From the NCBI GenBank assembly GCA_013398275.1, contig VZSE01008980.1, forward strand, positions 1,190,048 through 1,254,047: DNA of 64,000 nucleotides, read 5' to 3'. This document shows, piece after piece, positions 33,326 to 44,821 of this stretch. This DNA is from Promerops cafer. Lineage: Eukaryota > Chordata > Aves > Passeriformes > Nectariniidae. Within the stretch, counting starts at the first letter, position 1, and each line of letters opens with the position of its first letter. The translations under genes and the position numbers were made by a program. The notes beneath the pieces are model-generated. The model saw only the letters and a list, made by a program, of their open reading frames with translations. It ran no database searches and was not told where the DNA came from.

Positions 33326-33875
33326 CCTGCTTGGCTTTGACCCTGCAGTGTGAACACAGGAAGTAATTCCTGAGGCATGGCTGCAAGGTGGCCCCAATCT
33401 GCAATACCTGCACTGCTGCAAGTCTGGCCTCAGCCCTTGGTTTTGTGTTAAAGAGAAGTTTAAGAGCAGCTGGACTGCTCTAGCCCCAGTCTGAGTGGGT
33501 TTCTCTTACAGCTCTCCCAGCTTCACCCAAGGCTGTGTGTGCCAGGCTGCCTCCTGTGCTGTAGCCTGAGGCTGGATGAGGTGTTTTATTACAAAAACTG
33601 GGTTTTGTTGCTGTGCTTTACCCAGAGAGCCCTTCTGAAGTCGCTGAGGGGATGGGGGCCTCCGTTTGGTTTCTGATACCATCAACCATCCACTGTCTGA
33701 TGTGGGCAATCTCTAGAGCTGGTTTAATTCCATCACAGAGCAGGGGAACATGGCTGTGTCAGCTGACGTGGACTGTGAGGCTCCTTGTGTTTGTTTCACC
33801 TGAACTGCAGCAGTTGCTCCTCTGCTCAAGCAGGATCACCTGTGCACAGTTTGAGGACTCATTTCACACCCCTCC
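33326..33875. other. No gene recognised; unique sequence
   Basis: No repeat identified before the 8-bp minisatellite. Confidence 0.4.
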
Positions 33876-33919
33876 GTGCTTTTGTGCTTTTGTGCTTTTG
33901 TGCTTTTGTGCTTTTGTGC
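33876..33919 (+). repeat. Minisatellite (GTGCTTTT)n, five units
   Basis: Five perfect tandem copies of GTGCTTTT plus GTGC. The unit length of 8 means the three frames rotate through the array. No sequence difference between units, so it is young or under active slippage. Confidence 0.95.
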
Positions 33920-33934
33920 ATCGAGCTCTCAGCA

Positions 33935-33990
33935 CCTGTGTCTGCTAATTGTGAGCTCATGCCTCAGTTTCCCCACTCAGATGGCAATTA
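33935..33990 (+). mobile_element. Possible MIR-like SINE relic
   Basis: GAGCTCATGCCTCAGTTTCC followed by CCACTCAGATGGCAATTAAA matches the order of the MIR-type block 'GTGCCTCAGTTTCCCCATCTG'. Too short to be sure. Confidence 0.3.
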
Positions 33991-35690
33991 AAGCTGCTCC
34001 TACAGCTAACCAGGCCTCTTTGCATGTTATTCATGCTTAGCCTAATGCCATAACACCACTAAACCCAGAGCAGAGAAGCCCTGAGCCTGCAGATTCACCG
34101 AGGGCTTAGTGAATATCTGAGGCTTTGCAGCCCCTATTGCTGCAGACACCAGCGTTTGAGTATTATGGAAAGCACTTCCCTCAGTCTATTCTTCATCTTA
34201 AAAAAACCCCAGCTGGACCCTGGAGCCTCTCTTCCCCTACCTGCAGAAGAAATTTGTCAGAGCAGAGGGTGTTGTGTGGGAAGGAGAGTGTTTTGTTGCC
34301 ATGTGGACTGCAGGGCTGGGTGTTTTGTGATGACAACACGAGCTAACCGAGACCCTCCTGGGCTTTTCCCGACTTGCACTGGCACCGTGTTGGTCCGAGG
34401 AGTAAAAACATGTGTTTGTGTTTCTGCTCTGCAGATGTGACTCACCAGGAGCACGCGGGGAAGATGTTTGTGGTAATGAGGTGTCACTTTTATGCAGTTT
34501 CTTCTCCGAATACAGCCACATTTTAAGGCTTCTTTGCATGCCTGAGGAGCAGCTGGGCTGAGATTGGGGAAAACCACTGAGACTGGAGTGGTCCAGAGCA
34601 AAATTCTGGAAAGCAGCAGTGAGTTGGGAGTCCATGCCTTGATTTAGGCACAGCTTTAGGGATGCAGGAGCGTGCCCCGTGCTGGCAATCAGTGGGAGAC
34701 AGATCCTCTGATATTTTGGAATTCAGTCCCTTTGGTCCACTGTGATCTGTTTATGTCAGCAGAGCACTTAGATAGAAGCTCTTTAATCTCCCAGAGCTTA
34801 TGCACATACCTCACAACGCTGCAGATGGATTGGATAAGCAAAAAGCAAAAACCAAACCCAACCAAAAAATAAAAATCAACTCAAGCAAAGCCTCTTTAAG
34901 CAGTTCAGAGCACACATCCCAGGGGTGCTTTTGACCATCTTGCCAATGCAATATATGTTTTACAGTCCTTTTAAAACCTGGGCAGAGTAATTGAGCTCTG
35001 TGCATGTTTGCATTGGGTTAGTGAATTAACCCTCGCAGCCAGCTCAGGGTCACCTCTCCTCTTTTCCTAAAGGTCAGATTTCCCATGGCCTTTCAAGATT
35101 TCCAAGAAGCTTTCCTTCTCCAGGGCCTGCAGTGGGTCTTTTCCCAGCCCTGTGCCGTGGTGTGACTGTGGCTCTGGGGGAGGGCTGGGGAGAGCTGTCA
35201 CAACTCCTGCCTCTCATGCTGGTGGCAGCTCCTGGTTTCTCCCTTGTCCTGACTGTCCCGTTTGCAAGGCAAGAGGGGAGAGGTGATCTCAGCATTGTGA
35301 GCTGATCCTAAATTCTTTTTGTCTCCAGTGTGGCTTGGTATCATTCAATTCTGTAGTTAAATTTTGTGGGGAGAGCAAAAAATCTATTAATCTTACTTGC
35401 AAACTCAGAAATTAGTGAGGATGGAATGAACTGTGCTCCATGGTACATCTGGTTATTCCCTAAAGCAGGAGGAGTGATAAAAACCATGTTATTTTTCTCC
35501 TAGCTCACACATTAATAATGCTGAAATAGCACATTTATTCCAAAGCTTTGGTAATTACAAGTCCTGGACTCTAATCTCAGGTTTTATTATAGGTTTTTAT
35601 TTGTGGAAGTGGTCACTACTTTTGGGTGCAGGAGCCCTGTAGTTGGCTTTCTCAAAACAGACACGTGGTGGGATTTTTGGGGCTGTCCTG
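33991..35690. other. No gene recognised; unique sequence
   Basis: About 1.7 kb without CR1 or LTR. Frames at 34.1-34.6 kb overlap on both strands. A-rich patch AAAAAGCAAAAACC at 34840-34880. Confidence 0.4.
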
Positions 35691-35715
35691 TGCAGGGATA
35701 GGATTTGGATCTGAT
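35691..35715 (+). mobile_element. CR1 LINE, short upstream remnant of an interrupted copy
   Basis: GGGATAGGATTTGGATCTGAT fits the older CR1 subfamily just before its CCTTGTGGGTCCC end. That end is displaced to the far side of a younger CR1. Confidence 0.5.
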
Positions 35716-35880
35716 TCCAGAGCAGCTGTGGCTGCCCCATCCCTGGCAGTGCCCAAGGCCAGGCTGGACAGGGCTTGGAGCAGCCTGGGACAGTGGAAGG
35801 TGTCCCTGCCCATGGCAGGGGGTGGAACTGGATGATCTTTAAGGTCCCGTCCAACCCAAACCATTCTGGGATTCTGTGAT
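35716..35880 (+). mobile_element. CR1 LINE 3'-end fragment inserted in an older CR1
   Basis: CCAGAGCAGCTGTGGCTGCC, CAGTGCCCAAGGCCAGGCTGG, GGGACAGTGGAAGGTGTCCC, GGATGATCTTTAAGGTCCC and a CATTCTGGGATTCTGTGAT tail: a well-preserved young CR1 whose tail abuts the older tail without a gap. Confidence 0.93.
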
Positions 35881-35920
35881 CCTTGTGGGTCCCTTCCAGC
35901 TCAGGACATTCTTTGATTTT
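35881..35920 (+). mobile_element. CR1 LINE tail of the older, interrupted copy
   Basis: CCTTGTGGGTCCCTTCCAGC followed by TCAGGACATTCTTTGATTTT is the terminus of the older subfamily. It cannot belong to the preceding CR1, which already has its own tail. Confidence 0.8.
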
Positions 35921-36127
35921 AGAGCAGGTTTGTGAGGATTGTGACCATCCCCACCCCAGCTGTCACCTCTGAAACACAGGCACTGAATCCAGTGCGATCC
36001 CCAGACCTCCTGTGATTTCACATTCAGCATCCCAGCAGTGAAGTCCCCAAATGTGCTGGCTGCCTCCTCAAAATACGGGCTGGAAAATCACCTCTGCCTG
36101 CCTTGGCTCCTCCTGGAGAGCAAGGAG

Positions 36128-36235
36128 GACTCGTACCTACCTCACAGCAGAGTTGTGGTCGATAATGTTCGCAAAGTGCTTTTTAATCCCCTGCTGAAAG
36201 GTTCTGTGCGAGTGTGAGTTATAATTATTACGTAA
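36128..36235 (+). mobile_element. Ancient amniote SINE tail relic (MIR-like)
   Basis: TACCTACCTCACAGCAGAGT, TGTGGTCGATAATGTTCGCA, AAGTGCTTTTTAATCC, CTGAAAGGTTCTGTGCGAGT and GTTATAATTATTA follow the conserved order TACCTCACAGG-GTTGTGAGGATTAA-GTAAAGCGCTTT-GAAAGGCGCTAT-TTATTATTA of old amniote interspersed repeats. Sense orientation; a reverse-orientation relative is at 12.6 kb. Confidence 0.5.
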
Positions 36236-37258
36236 ACGTGCCTCATATTTTCCTGCCCAAGCCTTCAGCTTGCCACAGAGATGTTTTCCCAGTCTTTATG
36301 TGGATGCCATTGGGTTTGTAGCTTCCTGGCTCGCTGTAGGAAGGCACAGACTTCCAAAAGAGAGAATTAAATTCTTTTCATCAGCTTGGAAAGCCAAACC
36401 AAACCCCAAACCACTTTCAGTAAAGCTTTCCAAGAGGAGAATTGATTATCCACCAGCAGGGAAGAGATGCAACTTCATTAAGGACGGGTGAATGGCTCCA
36501 GTTCCTGCCTGCAGGTGCCCACGTTGGGAGCAGGGGTTGGGCCCGTGGGTCAGCTGGGTCTGCTGGAGGGAGCAGAGACAGCTGAGCAAACATGGGCTCT
36601 TCATCCTGTCAGATCAGGCTAAAATAAACCATGAGGTCATGCCAGCATCACCGTGGCACCCTGAGATAATTAAACCAAGCCTCAGTCCCCCTGCAGCCCC
36701 CAGCCCCAGCTTTGCTTACAGGTGTGTTGTTATTGAGCAGCTGGTGTAACAAATCCCTGCCAGTGCCAAGTATGAAACAGCTCAGGACCTGTCCAAAACC
36801 AACACAGCCCAGCCTGGAGATGGAGGCCAGGGGTGCAGTTCTCCCTCCTGGAGATGAAAACAAATCGTAAAGGTTAAAAGGCAGGAATTGGGGCTGTTGC
36901 TGTCTGCAAACTGAGGAATCTCTGTGCCTCTTCCCAGGAGGAAAGGAGTTAATAGGTAGCCAAGGTGAAGGTTTAAAAATAGAGATTTTTGCATAGCTCT
37001 TTGGTGATGTCTCTGGCACTTCTGCTGCCACAAATCCCAGTGTGTTCCCAGCAGGTTTTTAATGCTGGGTGTTTGCAGGCTTTTTATGATGGGTTGGTGA
37101 CCAGGGAAAATGGGCTTTGGAAGGAATTACTTTGGGGCACTGGAAAGCAGGTAAGAGACTGTGTTGGGTCCTCAGTCATGCTGGCATGGTCCCAATGGAA
37201 TTAACAAGGTGGGTTTGAAACTGGCAGGACACTTCAAGGTGTGTGTGAAGTGACAGCT
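36236..37258. other. No gene recognised; unique sequence
   Basis: No repeat identified. Short frames only. Confidence 0.4.
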
Positions 37259-37410
37259 GTCCCAAGAAGCTGTGGCTGCCCCTGCATCCCTGGAAGTGCT
37301 CAAGGGCAGGTTGGATGGGGCTTGGAACCACCTGGGATAGTGGAAGGTGTCTCAGAGTGGAAGGGGATGAGCTTTAAAGTCCCCTCCAACCCAGACCATT
37401 CTGTGATTCC
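37259..37410 (+). mobile_element. CR1 LINE 3'-end fragment with small internal deletion
   Basis: AGAAGCTGTGGCTGCCCCTG, GGAAGTGCTCAAGGGCAGG, TTGGATGGGGCTTGGAACC, GTGGAAGGTGTC, then directly AGAGTGGAAGGGGATGAGC, missing the usual CCTGCCCATGGCAGG block, then CCCCTCCAACCCAGACC and ATTCTGTGATT. Confidence 0.9.
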
Positions 37411-38789
37411 CTTCTTGCATGAGGTTATTGTCCTTATTCTGCCTTCCTGAGGGCCATGCAGTGCAGGAGTGATTGGGTGGTTGTCCCATCAGACAGGACG
37501 TGAGCACTAATGGCCTCCAAAATCTGGCCACAGAGAGCCACTGCTGGCAGCTGAGTTTTCCTGTTGCTCTGAAATTGGGGTTTCCACTGAAATGAGCCAT
37601 TCCTGAGCCAAGAGCAATCCCTGTGTGCAGAGCAGAGGTTGTGGCTGATAGTACGTGGGAAAGCTGATGCTGAAACTCAGTTTGTTCACCTCATGGATGC
37701 TGTTGCTTTCATTAACACAGGTATCCCTGTTCCAGAAATGGATTTCACAGTCCCTGCTGTGGCAGAACCTCCTGTCTTTGCCAGTTTGGGTCACTGTCTC
37801 ACAACAGCATGTCTTCTGATCTGTACAGAGCTCCTGCAAGGACCTAAATATTTTGCTTTCAAGGAACATTTCCCTTGTGATTTTTAAGACACTGAAGGAT
37901 TGCTGTGCATTTCTTTCACATTTTTTCTATTTATTTTGAGCACATCTTTGAGATCCTGTTAAAAGATGTGCTGGAGAAATGCAGGGTTGGATAGGAAACT
38001 GGATTAGCCCCTTACAACTTCAATAATCTGGCTTCGGTTTGACATAGATTTTATTTAATATGCTCACAGAACAATGCAGTGTTGCATATCTGATCTGTTG
38101 AGATCTGATCTTCTCGCCCCATTTTCTCCACAGTTCCATTCCCTTCACTTTTCCTCATCTGTAGATACAGAGCAGATGCAAAGAATTCTCCAGAAACAGT
38201 TTGGTCCATGGGGAAGAGCTGGGCTCCAGCTCCTGCTCTTCAGAGGAGTGTGGTGTCCCTTTCCCTCTGTCCCAGTACAGACAGGTCAGGTGAGCAGGAG
38301 AAAAACTCAGCCCCCAGCACTGGGAGTCCTTGACAGCTCTTTCTGCTGTCATCCCTGATAGGCAGCTGATCCATTGAAAATTGGGATTTCTGAACTCTCT
38401 GGCTTTGGTCCTGCTCCCATCAGAGAGACCCGGCTGGGGAGGGAGCCTGGCACAAGATCCAGTGCTCCACTGGCACTGTCCTCACAGGTTCTGCTGTCTC
38501 TGACACTTAAGGAATAAAAGATCCTGTCCTGCCCGTGCCAGAGCTTTGGGGAAGACTTTTTGGAAGGTGTTAATCCAAGGGGTCAGAGCAGACAAGAGGA
38601 AAGTGCAGAGCCCAGGCTTCCCAAAAGGAATGAAGACACGAGCACACCACCACACATTAACCAGTGCAATCCACAAAGACTCTTCCTGAGTGCCCTGGGC
38701 CAACAACCCCTGGTGGGCGCTGGGCACAATCCTAGAAGGAGGATCAAACATCTTCCATGTCATGCAACAAAGAAGAAATAAATTTTAGT
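37411..38789. other. No gene recognised; unique sequence
   Basis: AT-rich around 37880-38060. Frames at 37.5-37.9 and 38.1-38.8 kb are overlapping and unsupported. Confidence 0.4.
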
Positions 38790-38921
38790 AACAAATTCTT
38801 TCCCGTGAGGGTGGCGAGGCCCTGGCACAGGTTGCCCAGAGAAGCTGTGGCTGTCCCATCCCTGGAAGTGTCCAAGGCCAGGTTGGGTGGGGCTTGGAGC
38901 AACCTGGGATAGTGGAAGGTG
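38790..38921 (+). mobile_element. CR1 LINE, first half of a split copy
   Basis: CAAATTCTTTCCCGTGAGGG, TGGCACAGGTTGCCCAGAGA, AGTGTCCAAGGCCAGGTTGG and GATAGTGGAAGGTG, then it stops abruptly in the middle of a block that is otherwise always followed by TCCCTGCCC. The missing part reappears about 400 bases on. Confidence 0.85.
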
Positions 38922-39321
38922 CTACAGCAAGGCCTGGCTGCCAAAAAATGGAACAGATGAAGTGGGAGATGTGTACACAGCCCCCAGAGACCAGAAATTG
39001 GAGTTCTGTGAAAAGCACAAGGAATGGGAAATGTCCTGCAGAATGGCTTTTGTTATACCTGTGGATTTGGCAGCCTTTGGGGTGTGTACCCAGGATCAGG
39101 AGACCTTTAAAACTCAGATGTGGAAGGGTCAGGATAGACACTAAGCATTCCCAAGTTTTAGGCTAGAGATGTAGAGTTTAGGTCAGGATTCCCAACTAAA
39201 AAATTAATTACTCCTTACAGGATTAATCCTGGGAACATGGATGTGTCAGGACAGGATTTAGCCACGTGTGGGACATCAGCTTTTTACAGCTGAAGGAGGT
39301 GGGACAAACTGGCCATGCAGG
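38922..39321 (+). other. 400-bp segment interrupting a CR1, origin unknown
   Basis: Sits exactly between GGAAGGTG and GTCCCTGCCC, which are adjacent in every intact CR1 copy here. It carries an open + frame of about 75 codons (38922-39141) including EKHKEWEMSCRMAFVIPVDL, and then AT-rich sequence. I recognise neither the DNA nor the peptide. It could be an inserted non-autonomous element, a filler from double-strand-break repair, or a retroposed gene fragment. No clear target-site duplication or terminal repeats are visible. Confidence 0.5.
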
Positions 39322-39386
39322 GTCCCTGCCCATGGCAGGAGGGTCCCTTCCAACCCAAACCACTCCATGATTTTGTGGTTCTGTGA
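39322..39386 (+). mobile_element. CR1 LINE, second half of a split copy
   Basis: GTCCCTGCCCATGGCAGGAG, GGTCCCTTCCAACCCAAACC and ACTCCATGATTTTGTGGTTC. It starts at the base where the copy 400 bases upstream ends. The short GGATGATCTTTAA block is missing. Confidence 0.82.
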
Positions 39387-42300
39387 AGTTGTGGTGAAAT
39401 CCTTCCTGTGGTGAAAGTTAGAGAAAAATTTAGGCAGCCAGAGCATGAAGGACAGGGCAAGAAGGTTAATGCACATTATCAAGGATTTCTAAACAACTGA
39501 ACGTGCAGGGATGGGGATTTTAAATCCACAGGATGATGGAGGTGACCTGTCATTCCTGAGGTGCTGGTTGAACCTCCATCCCTTGGGAAATGAGGAGCAG
39601 GCAGAGCAGGAGCAGAGGGAACCAGGTTTGCTTCTCTTGAGTGTGGAGAAGTGTTGGGCTGCCTGGGACACCCTCCAGCTTGAAACCACTTGGACCTGAC
39701 TCCGTCCTCCCTGAGGATTCCCTGAACAGAAATGCCTCTGCTGGGAGGACTGGTGCTGTCTCCTGCTGTCTCCCCTTGGAGGAACACATTCCCCTCAAAT
39801 CTGAGATGAAGGCCTGCTGTTCAAATGGTGTTTGTGTTGCAAACACCAAACTCTTGCTCCGTGAGGAGAGCTTGGCACTTCTCCTGCTCCCCCGCTGCCT
39901 GACGGGTGGGAATCTGCAATTTGGGGTCTGCTCTGCAAGGCTGGATTTATTATTGGTGACTGGCCTCTGCTGTTGACTCCATTCCTACTCTGATCCTGGA
40001 GGATAACTCTCTCCTAGGCTGCTCTCGGAGGGAACTTGCATTCCTTTCTTATCTCCCACCAGCATGAGTTATGCTCTCAAAAATTAGTCCTTATTTATTA
40101 GCACGGCGCAGCCAAAAGCCATCTCCAGGATTTTCAGTTGCATGTGCAAAATTCCACCTCCCTCTTCTAACTCTCCTGGAGAGATTCGTTAGGAATAACC
40201 TCACCTTTCAGGGAATCAGATGCTTCTCCAAGGGTGTTGACTTCCAACATGTTTGGAGACAGTGTCCCAAAGAGGTTGATGGACTCAGTTCATCTGTTCT
40301 TACTTAATGTAGCACTGGAACTGCATCTGGACAGCTGTGAAATAAACACAAGGGCCCTTAATTCTCCTTAAAACTGTAAACTGAGGCAGAAAAGCTAGGA
40401 TTCTAGAGGGGGGTAATTTTGCCTTCTTCAAATTCAAAACAATCAGGAGAAATTTATAATCTGGTTCTGCTTTTGGTGCTTCCTAAGGAAAGGAGAGGAG
40501 CGAGAAGCCCGACTGCAGCCCCACAGCAAAGCATCTGCCTCACCCCCACCCGGCAGGACAAGGGTGTGGAATTAAAGAAAAGCAATGGCAGAGCCAGCTG
40601 GACAAGGACAATTTGGACTTTGGTTGAAAGTGGGAGGAAGGCTCGGCGCTGCTGATGCCCAGAGGCGAAGAATTACAAAGGCGATGGGAGGGACCGCAGG
40701 CAGCAGGGAAAGCACGGAAAGGCCGAGGGGGATCAGATGGATCGTGGTATCAAATAGCCTGAGAGGAGAAATGCAATCTCAGCAGCTCCCAGACACCAGG
40801 GGATCAGCAGGAAAAGCAGCAGCAATGCAGAGGTAGTTCCAGTGCAATTAATAAAACCTGTTTGTTGCTGCAAGTCAGGGGAACTCAACTATTGCAGCGC
40901 TGCATCTCTGAGCTGAAGTGGTCGGGAAATCAGTCCCAGAGCAGGGACACAGCAGGGCTTGTCTTCCCTCTTCTTGTGCAGTCCCACATCCCCGTAACCC
41001 TGATTTGTGGGAAATCGCTCTTGATTTGTGTATCCAAGAGGAAGGAAGTGGTCTCTTGAGACAGGATTCAGCCCAGCTCAATGGGTTTGCAAACCACTCG
41101 GGGAATGTGATAAGTCCCTGGTTTTATTCCTCGCTGGCAGTTTCCTGAAATATCTGCAGGTGTGTAGGGCTGGATGGGTTTCTGTGCCCGAGGCTTCTGC
41201 TGCAATTCACCGAGACTTGTCCCGGATGAGGAATATCAGGGTTTCACTGGGAGTTCACTTTGCTGGAGAGAAGAGATGACTGAGGGCAGAGACGTTTTCT
41301 TAAACCAGTCAACAAGCAGCTGTGAAGAAATCGATCAGTCACCAATCTCTGAGCTGCCACCAACTGGAAAATTCAGATTATCTGAGTGGTTTTCACAGAC
41401 AACACATTTTTTCATTGCAGTGCAAAGAAACACAGGCAAGACATCAAGTTACAAGACAGAAATATCATGTAATGGATAATGGCCCATTATTGACATAGGA
41501 AGTGGGATGGTTTTGATAAAATAAGCCCACAAAAATGATTTTCTGGACATACAATTCACAAGAAAACTATTTTTTTAAGGAGTGTGGTTATTGTTTTTCC
41601 CTGTCTTCTCTTTGCTTGTTCCATTATTGAACAGAAAGAGAGTCCATTGCAGGGGGAGCTTCAGCATCCCTTTTGCTCAGGAAGGCTGTCATTGCCTGCA
41701 CCCCATGAGTTCTTCCCAAAAAACCATCCGGTGGGAGCCTGGGTGGGGTGGTAATAATGGAAATCATTGTGGTGAAAAATTGTTCTGCACGTGTGCCTCA
41801 TCTTGGGCCAGTTGTCAGACAAAAAATCCAAGTTCCCTATTTTGTTGCTGAGAGGTAAAAATGATAACTGGATACAACTCTGGGGATGCTTTTGGTCACG
41901 TCTGTGTTTTCAGGGGATGCTGGATTGAAAAATTTGGAGACTTTGATGTGCTTCCTCCCTAGTGCATCTCATCCTGTCTGTTACGGTGTGGAGAGAAACA
42001 GACACACTTTGCCTTCTCTCATCTCCATTTGGTGATTTTTGGGGATTTTTTCCCAGCTCAAAACCATGTTCCATCAGCCTGCCTGCGTGTTTTGAACCAC
42101 GTGAGGAAGCAGGGATCACTCTCAGGGTTACACTGATCCCAGCAGTCCCATTTTTGTGGTGCATTTTGCTGCCAGTTTTCTTCACCCATTTTGAAACCAA
42201 ATGGTTCGTGAAGACCTAAATTAATTTGAGGTGGGAATGTTAAGTATCATTAAAAGTGATTAATCTCTTGCTGCTGCCAATCCCACAACCATTTTTGGAA

Positions 42301-43225
42301 TCTTCTGGCTGAATTTGTAGATTGAATCCTTGAGCTTTTTGCAGCCTGGAATCGAGTGAACAAGATTGTTTGTGTTCAATTTTCCTCATTGGCTTTGTTG
42401 TTGTTGGTTTAGGGCAGGAGGAAAGTCAAGCATGAAATTAGAGGGAAAGGTAAATCTGGATGGGATTTGTGCTGCAGTTTATTTGGATGTGTGATGTTAC
42501 ATAGAAGTAAACTCTCAGAGTACCTTTATCTCGAAGTTTACAAATACAAATAAGTCCTACACAAAACTTAGTACATGATGAAAGATACAAATATACACAA
42601 GGAGAGTGTTTATTTGAACGTGCTCTGGGTTGCTCTGTTTGTATTCAGAAGTGGCTGTTTCATTGTAGGAGGTCCAAAAAGTTAATTCACCAGAAGAAGC
42701 AGAGTTTTGGAAACAGCAGGAAAAGGACTGAAGCTATTTGGGGATCTGGTTTTCAGTTTCTTTATTCATTTTTGGAAAAAGTTTGTTCTGGCTTGAGCCA
42801 AACCAAGATTTTTCTGAGATCTTCATTTACCCAGCTCTGATGCACAACCACATACCAAGCCAAGCTCAGTCAATTTCTCAGCCTTTCATTTTTTTCCAGG
42901 GCTCCTTTCCTCCCCACAGACCTCCCCAGGTGCCTGCCCTGCAGCTCCAAGGCACGGACAGGTTTCCCTGGGATTCTGCTGGGTTTGGAGATGGTGAGTT
43001 GGACTCCCCTGAACCCACTGGAGGCACTTTCCCTGTGCTTAGAGCTCTGTGGGAAAGCACAGGCCTTGCAGATCATGCTGAGCTCTCACAGATGGGCTGC
43101 AGCAAAATCCTGCCCAGCTGCAGTCAGGGAATTGCTGTCTTGGTGGGGAGGGGGTTTAGGAGCTGCTGCAGGGTGGGCAGGGTGAGGAGGTGCTGAGCAT
43201 CAAATTGGGATAATCATGCTGAAGG
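39387..43225. other. No gene recognised; long unique segment
   Basis: About 3.8 kb with no CR1 or LTR assigned. A GC- and purine-rich part at 40480-40840 with several CpG stands out, with an open frame ending at CAGAG|GTAGTT, but no other exon evidence. 41400-42600 is AT-rich. Confidence 0.4.
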
Positions 43226-43498
43226 ATAATCATAGAAGCCCAGAATGGTTTGGGTTGGAAGGGACCTTACAGCTCATCTCGTTGCAGTCCCTGCTGTAAC
43301 ACCCTCAAGCATCCCAGGTTGCCCCCAGCCCCATCCAACCTGGCCATGAACAATTTCAGGGGTGGGGAGTCCACAGCCTCTCAGGGCAACCTGTGCCAGG
43401 GCCTCCCAGGAAAGAATTTCTTCCTAATCTCTAATTTAAACCTCCCCTCCTTCATTTTAAGGCCATTCCCCCTTGTCCTGTCACCATTGGCCTCGTAA
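43226..43498 (-). mobile_element. CR1 LINE 3'-end fragment
   Basis: Reversed CR1: AATCATAGAAGCCCAGAATGG, TTTGGGTTGGAAGGGACC, GGTTGCCCCCAGCCCCATCC, GGGCAACCTGTGCCAGGGCC, TTCTTCCTAATCTCTAATTT and CCCCCTTGTCCTGTCACC. Confidence 0.93.
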
Positions 43499-44726
43499 TG
43501 AAAATTCTTATTACTAAAAGATGTGCTGGTGAGGATCTGAGTGTCTTCACACGGGGAGGGTGGCGTGCCTGGAGTCCCAATGTCACTGCCACTCACGCTG
43601 AGCTGTGCTCCCAGCCCAGCAGCCAAAACACACCCTGTGGAGGCAAATCCTGGAGGCATTTGCATCCCAGGACTCTGTGTGACTGCAGCCTTTCCCTCCC
43701 CTGTCCAGGCGGATTACCTGTGTGCAATATTCTGCATTTCTCTTCCCCTCACTGCCTTCTGCACCCCACCCTGCCTTCCCTGCCTATTTTAAAGCCTATT
43801 CCCACAGCTGCAGGCTGCCTGTGGCCGGGAAATTCCCAGGGAATTACTCTCCTTGCTCCCTTCCTGACGAGCAAAAGCTTTTTCCCCTCCAAAGCTTTCC
43901 ACGTCTCAAGAGTGTCAGGATTTTAGAGCAAGCAGCTCCTGCAGCTTCAAGAGGCACCTCAGCTTTTATTCCTTCAGCCCCATGGACTGCTGTGTCCTGA
44001 AGGGCTAGGGACTGAGGAGAGTGTGTGTGACATGAGGAGGGACCTGTGGAGCAGAGGGACAGGGTTATAGACCCACGGGGCCAGGTGCCAACTGGTTGTG
44101 TCATGGAAGAGCCCAGAGCTGGGCTCTGCAGCACGAGCCCTTCCAGCTCTGGTGACTCACTCGCTGACATTTTTGGCCACTTCCTGGGCTGGAAGGGGCA
44201 GAGGGAAAAGCCCCAGAGCTGCTCTTGTATTGCTCCCTGCCCTGGGCACAGGGCTGCAGGAGAGGGCTTCCACAGAGGATGCCTGGTGCTGCCTGCTGGG
44301 AACAGCTGTGGCCAGTATTCAGACTTTTAGGCACCACATCGCTCACAGGGATAACCTGGAGTTGCATCTAGGAAAGCATGAAAGGTCCATGTCTCATTTT
44401 TCCTGAGAAGCTGTGGAAAAGGATGTTTCAAAACACTTCACACAGTCAGTGAAATCTAAAAATTTCCCAGTAATTCCTCATTTAAGTCTAACAAATGTGC
44501 CTTTCCTATCTGTTTCCCAAGGACAATTCTCTGTATTCTCTTTTTTCATCTGTTGTATTTGCTGTTCTGTGTTTCAGTAGGGAAAATATTGAATATGGCA
44601 TTTAGGAATTGGCTTTTAACTCTCAGCACTGCTCACTGTGCAGAAAGAGAAGCTGTCTCAGCTCCATATGTTCCAGCAGAATGGAGATAACACTATCTGA
44701 AAAGGTTAAATGCTGCTTGTCTGTGC
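43499..44726. other. No gene recognised; unique sequence
   Basis: No repeat identified; GC-rich frames on both strands without support. Confidence 0.4.
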
Positions 44727-44821
44727 AAAGTGGAGGGGGAGGTTGTTTTTGTGGTGGGTTTGGGGTTGGGTTTTTTTTTGTTGTAGTTGTTTAGTTGGGG
44801 TTTTGTTGGGTTTTTTAAATG
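44727..44821 (+). repeat. Cytosine-free G/T-rich tract
   Basis: 95 consecutive bases contain no C. The tract includes G-runs in GGAGGGGGAGG, GGTGGGTTTGGGGTTGGG and later TTGGGGTTTTGTTGGG separated by T-runs. Four or more G-runs within about 50 bases give G-quadruplex potential on the plus strand. Confidence 0.8.

Noticed and set aside
33876..33919. CRISPR-like array
   Set aside because: Eight-base direct repeats with no spacers; a eukaryotic minisatellite.
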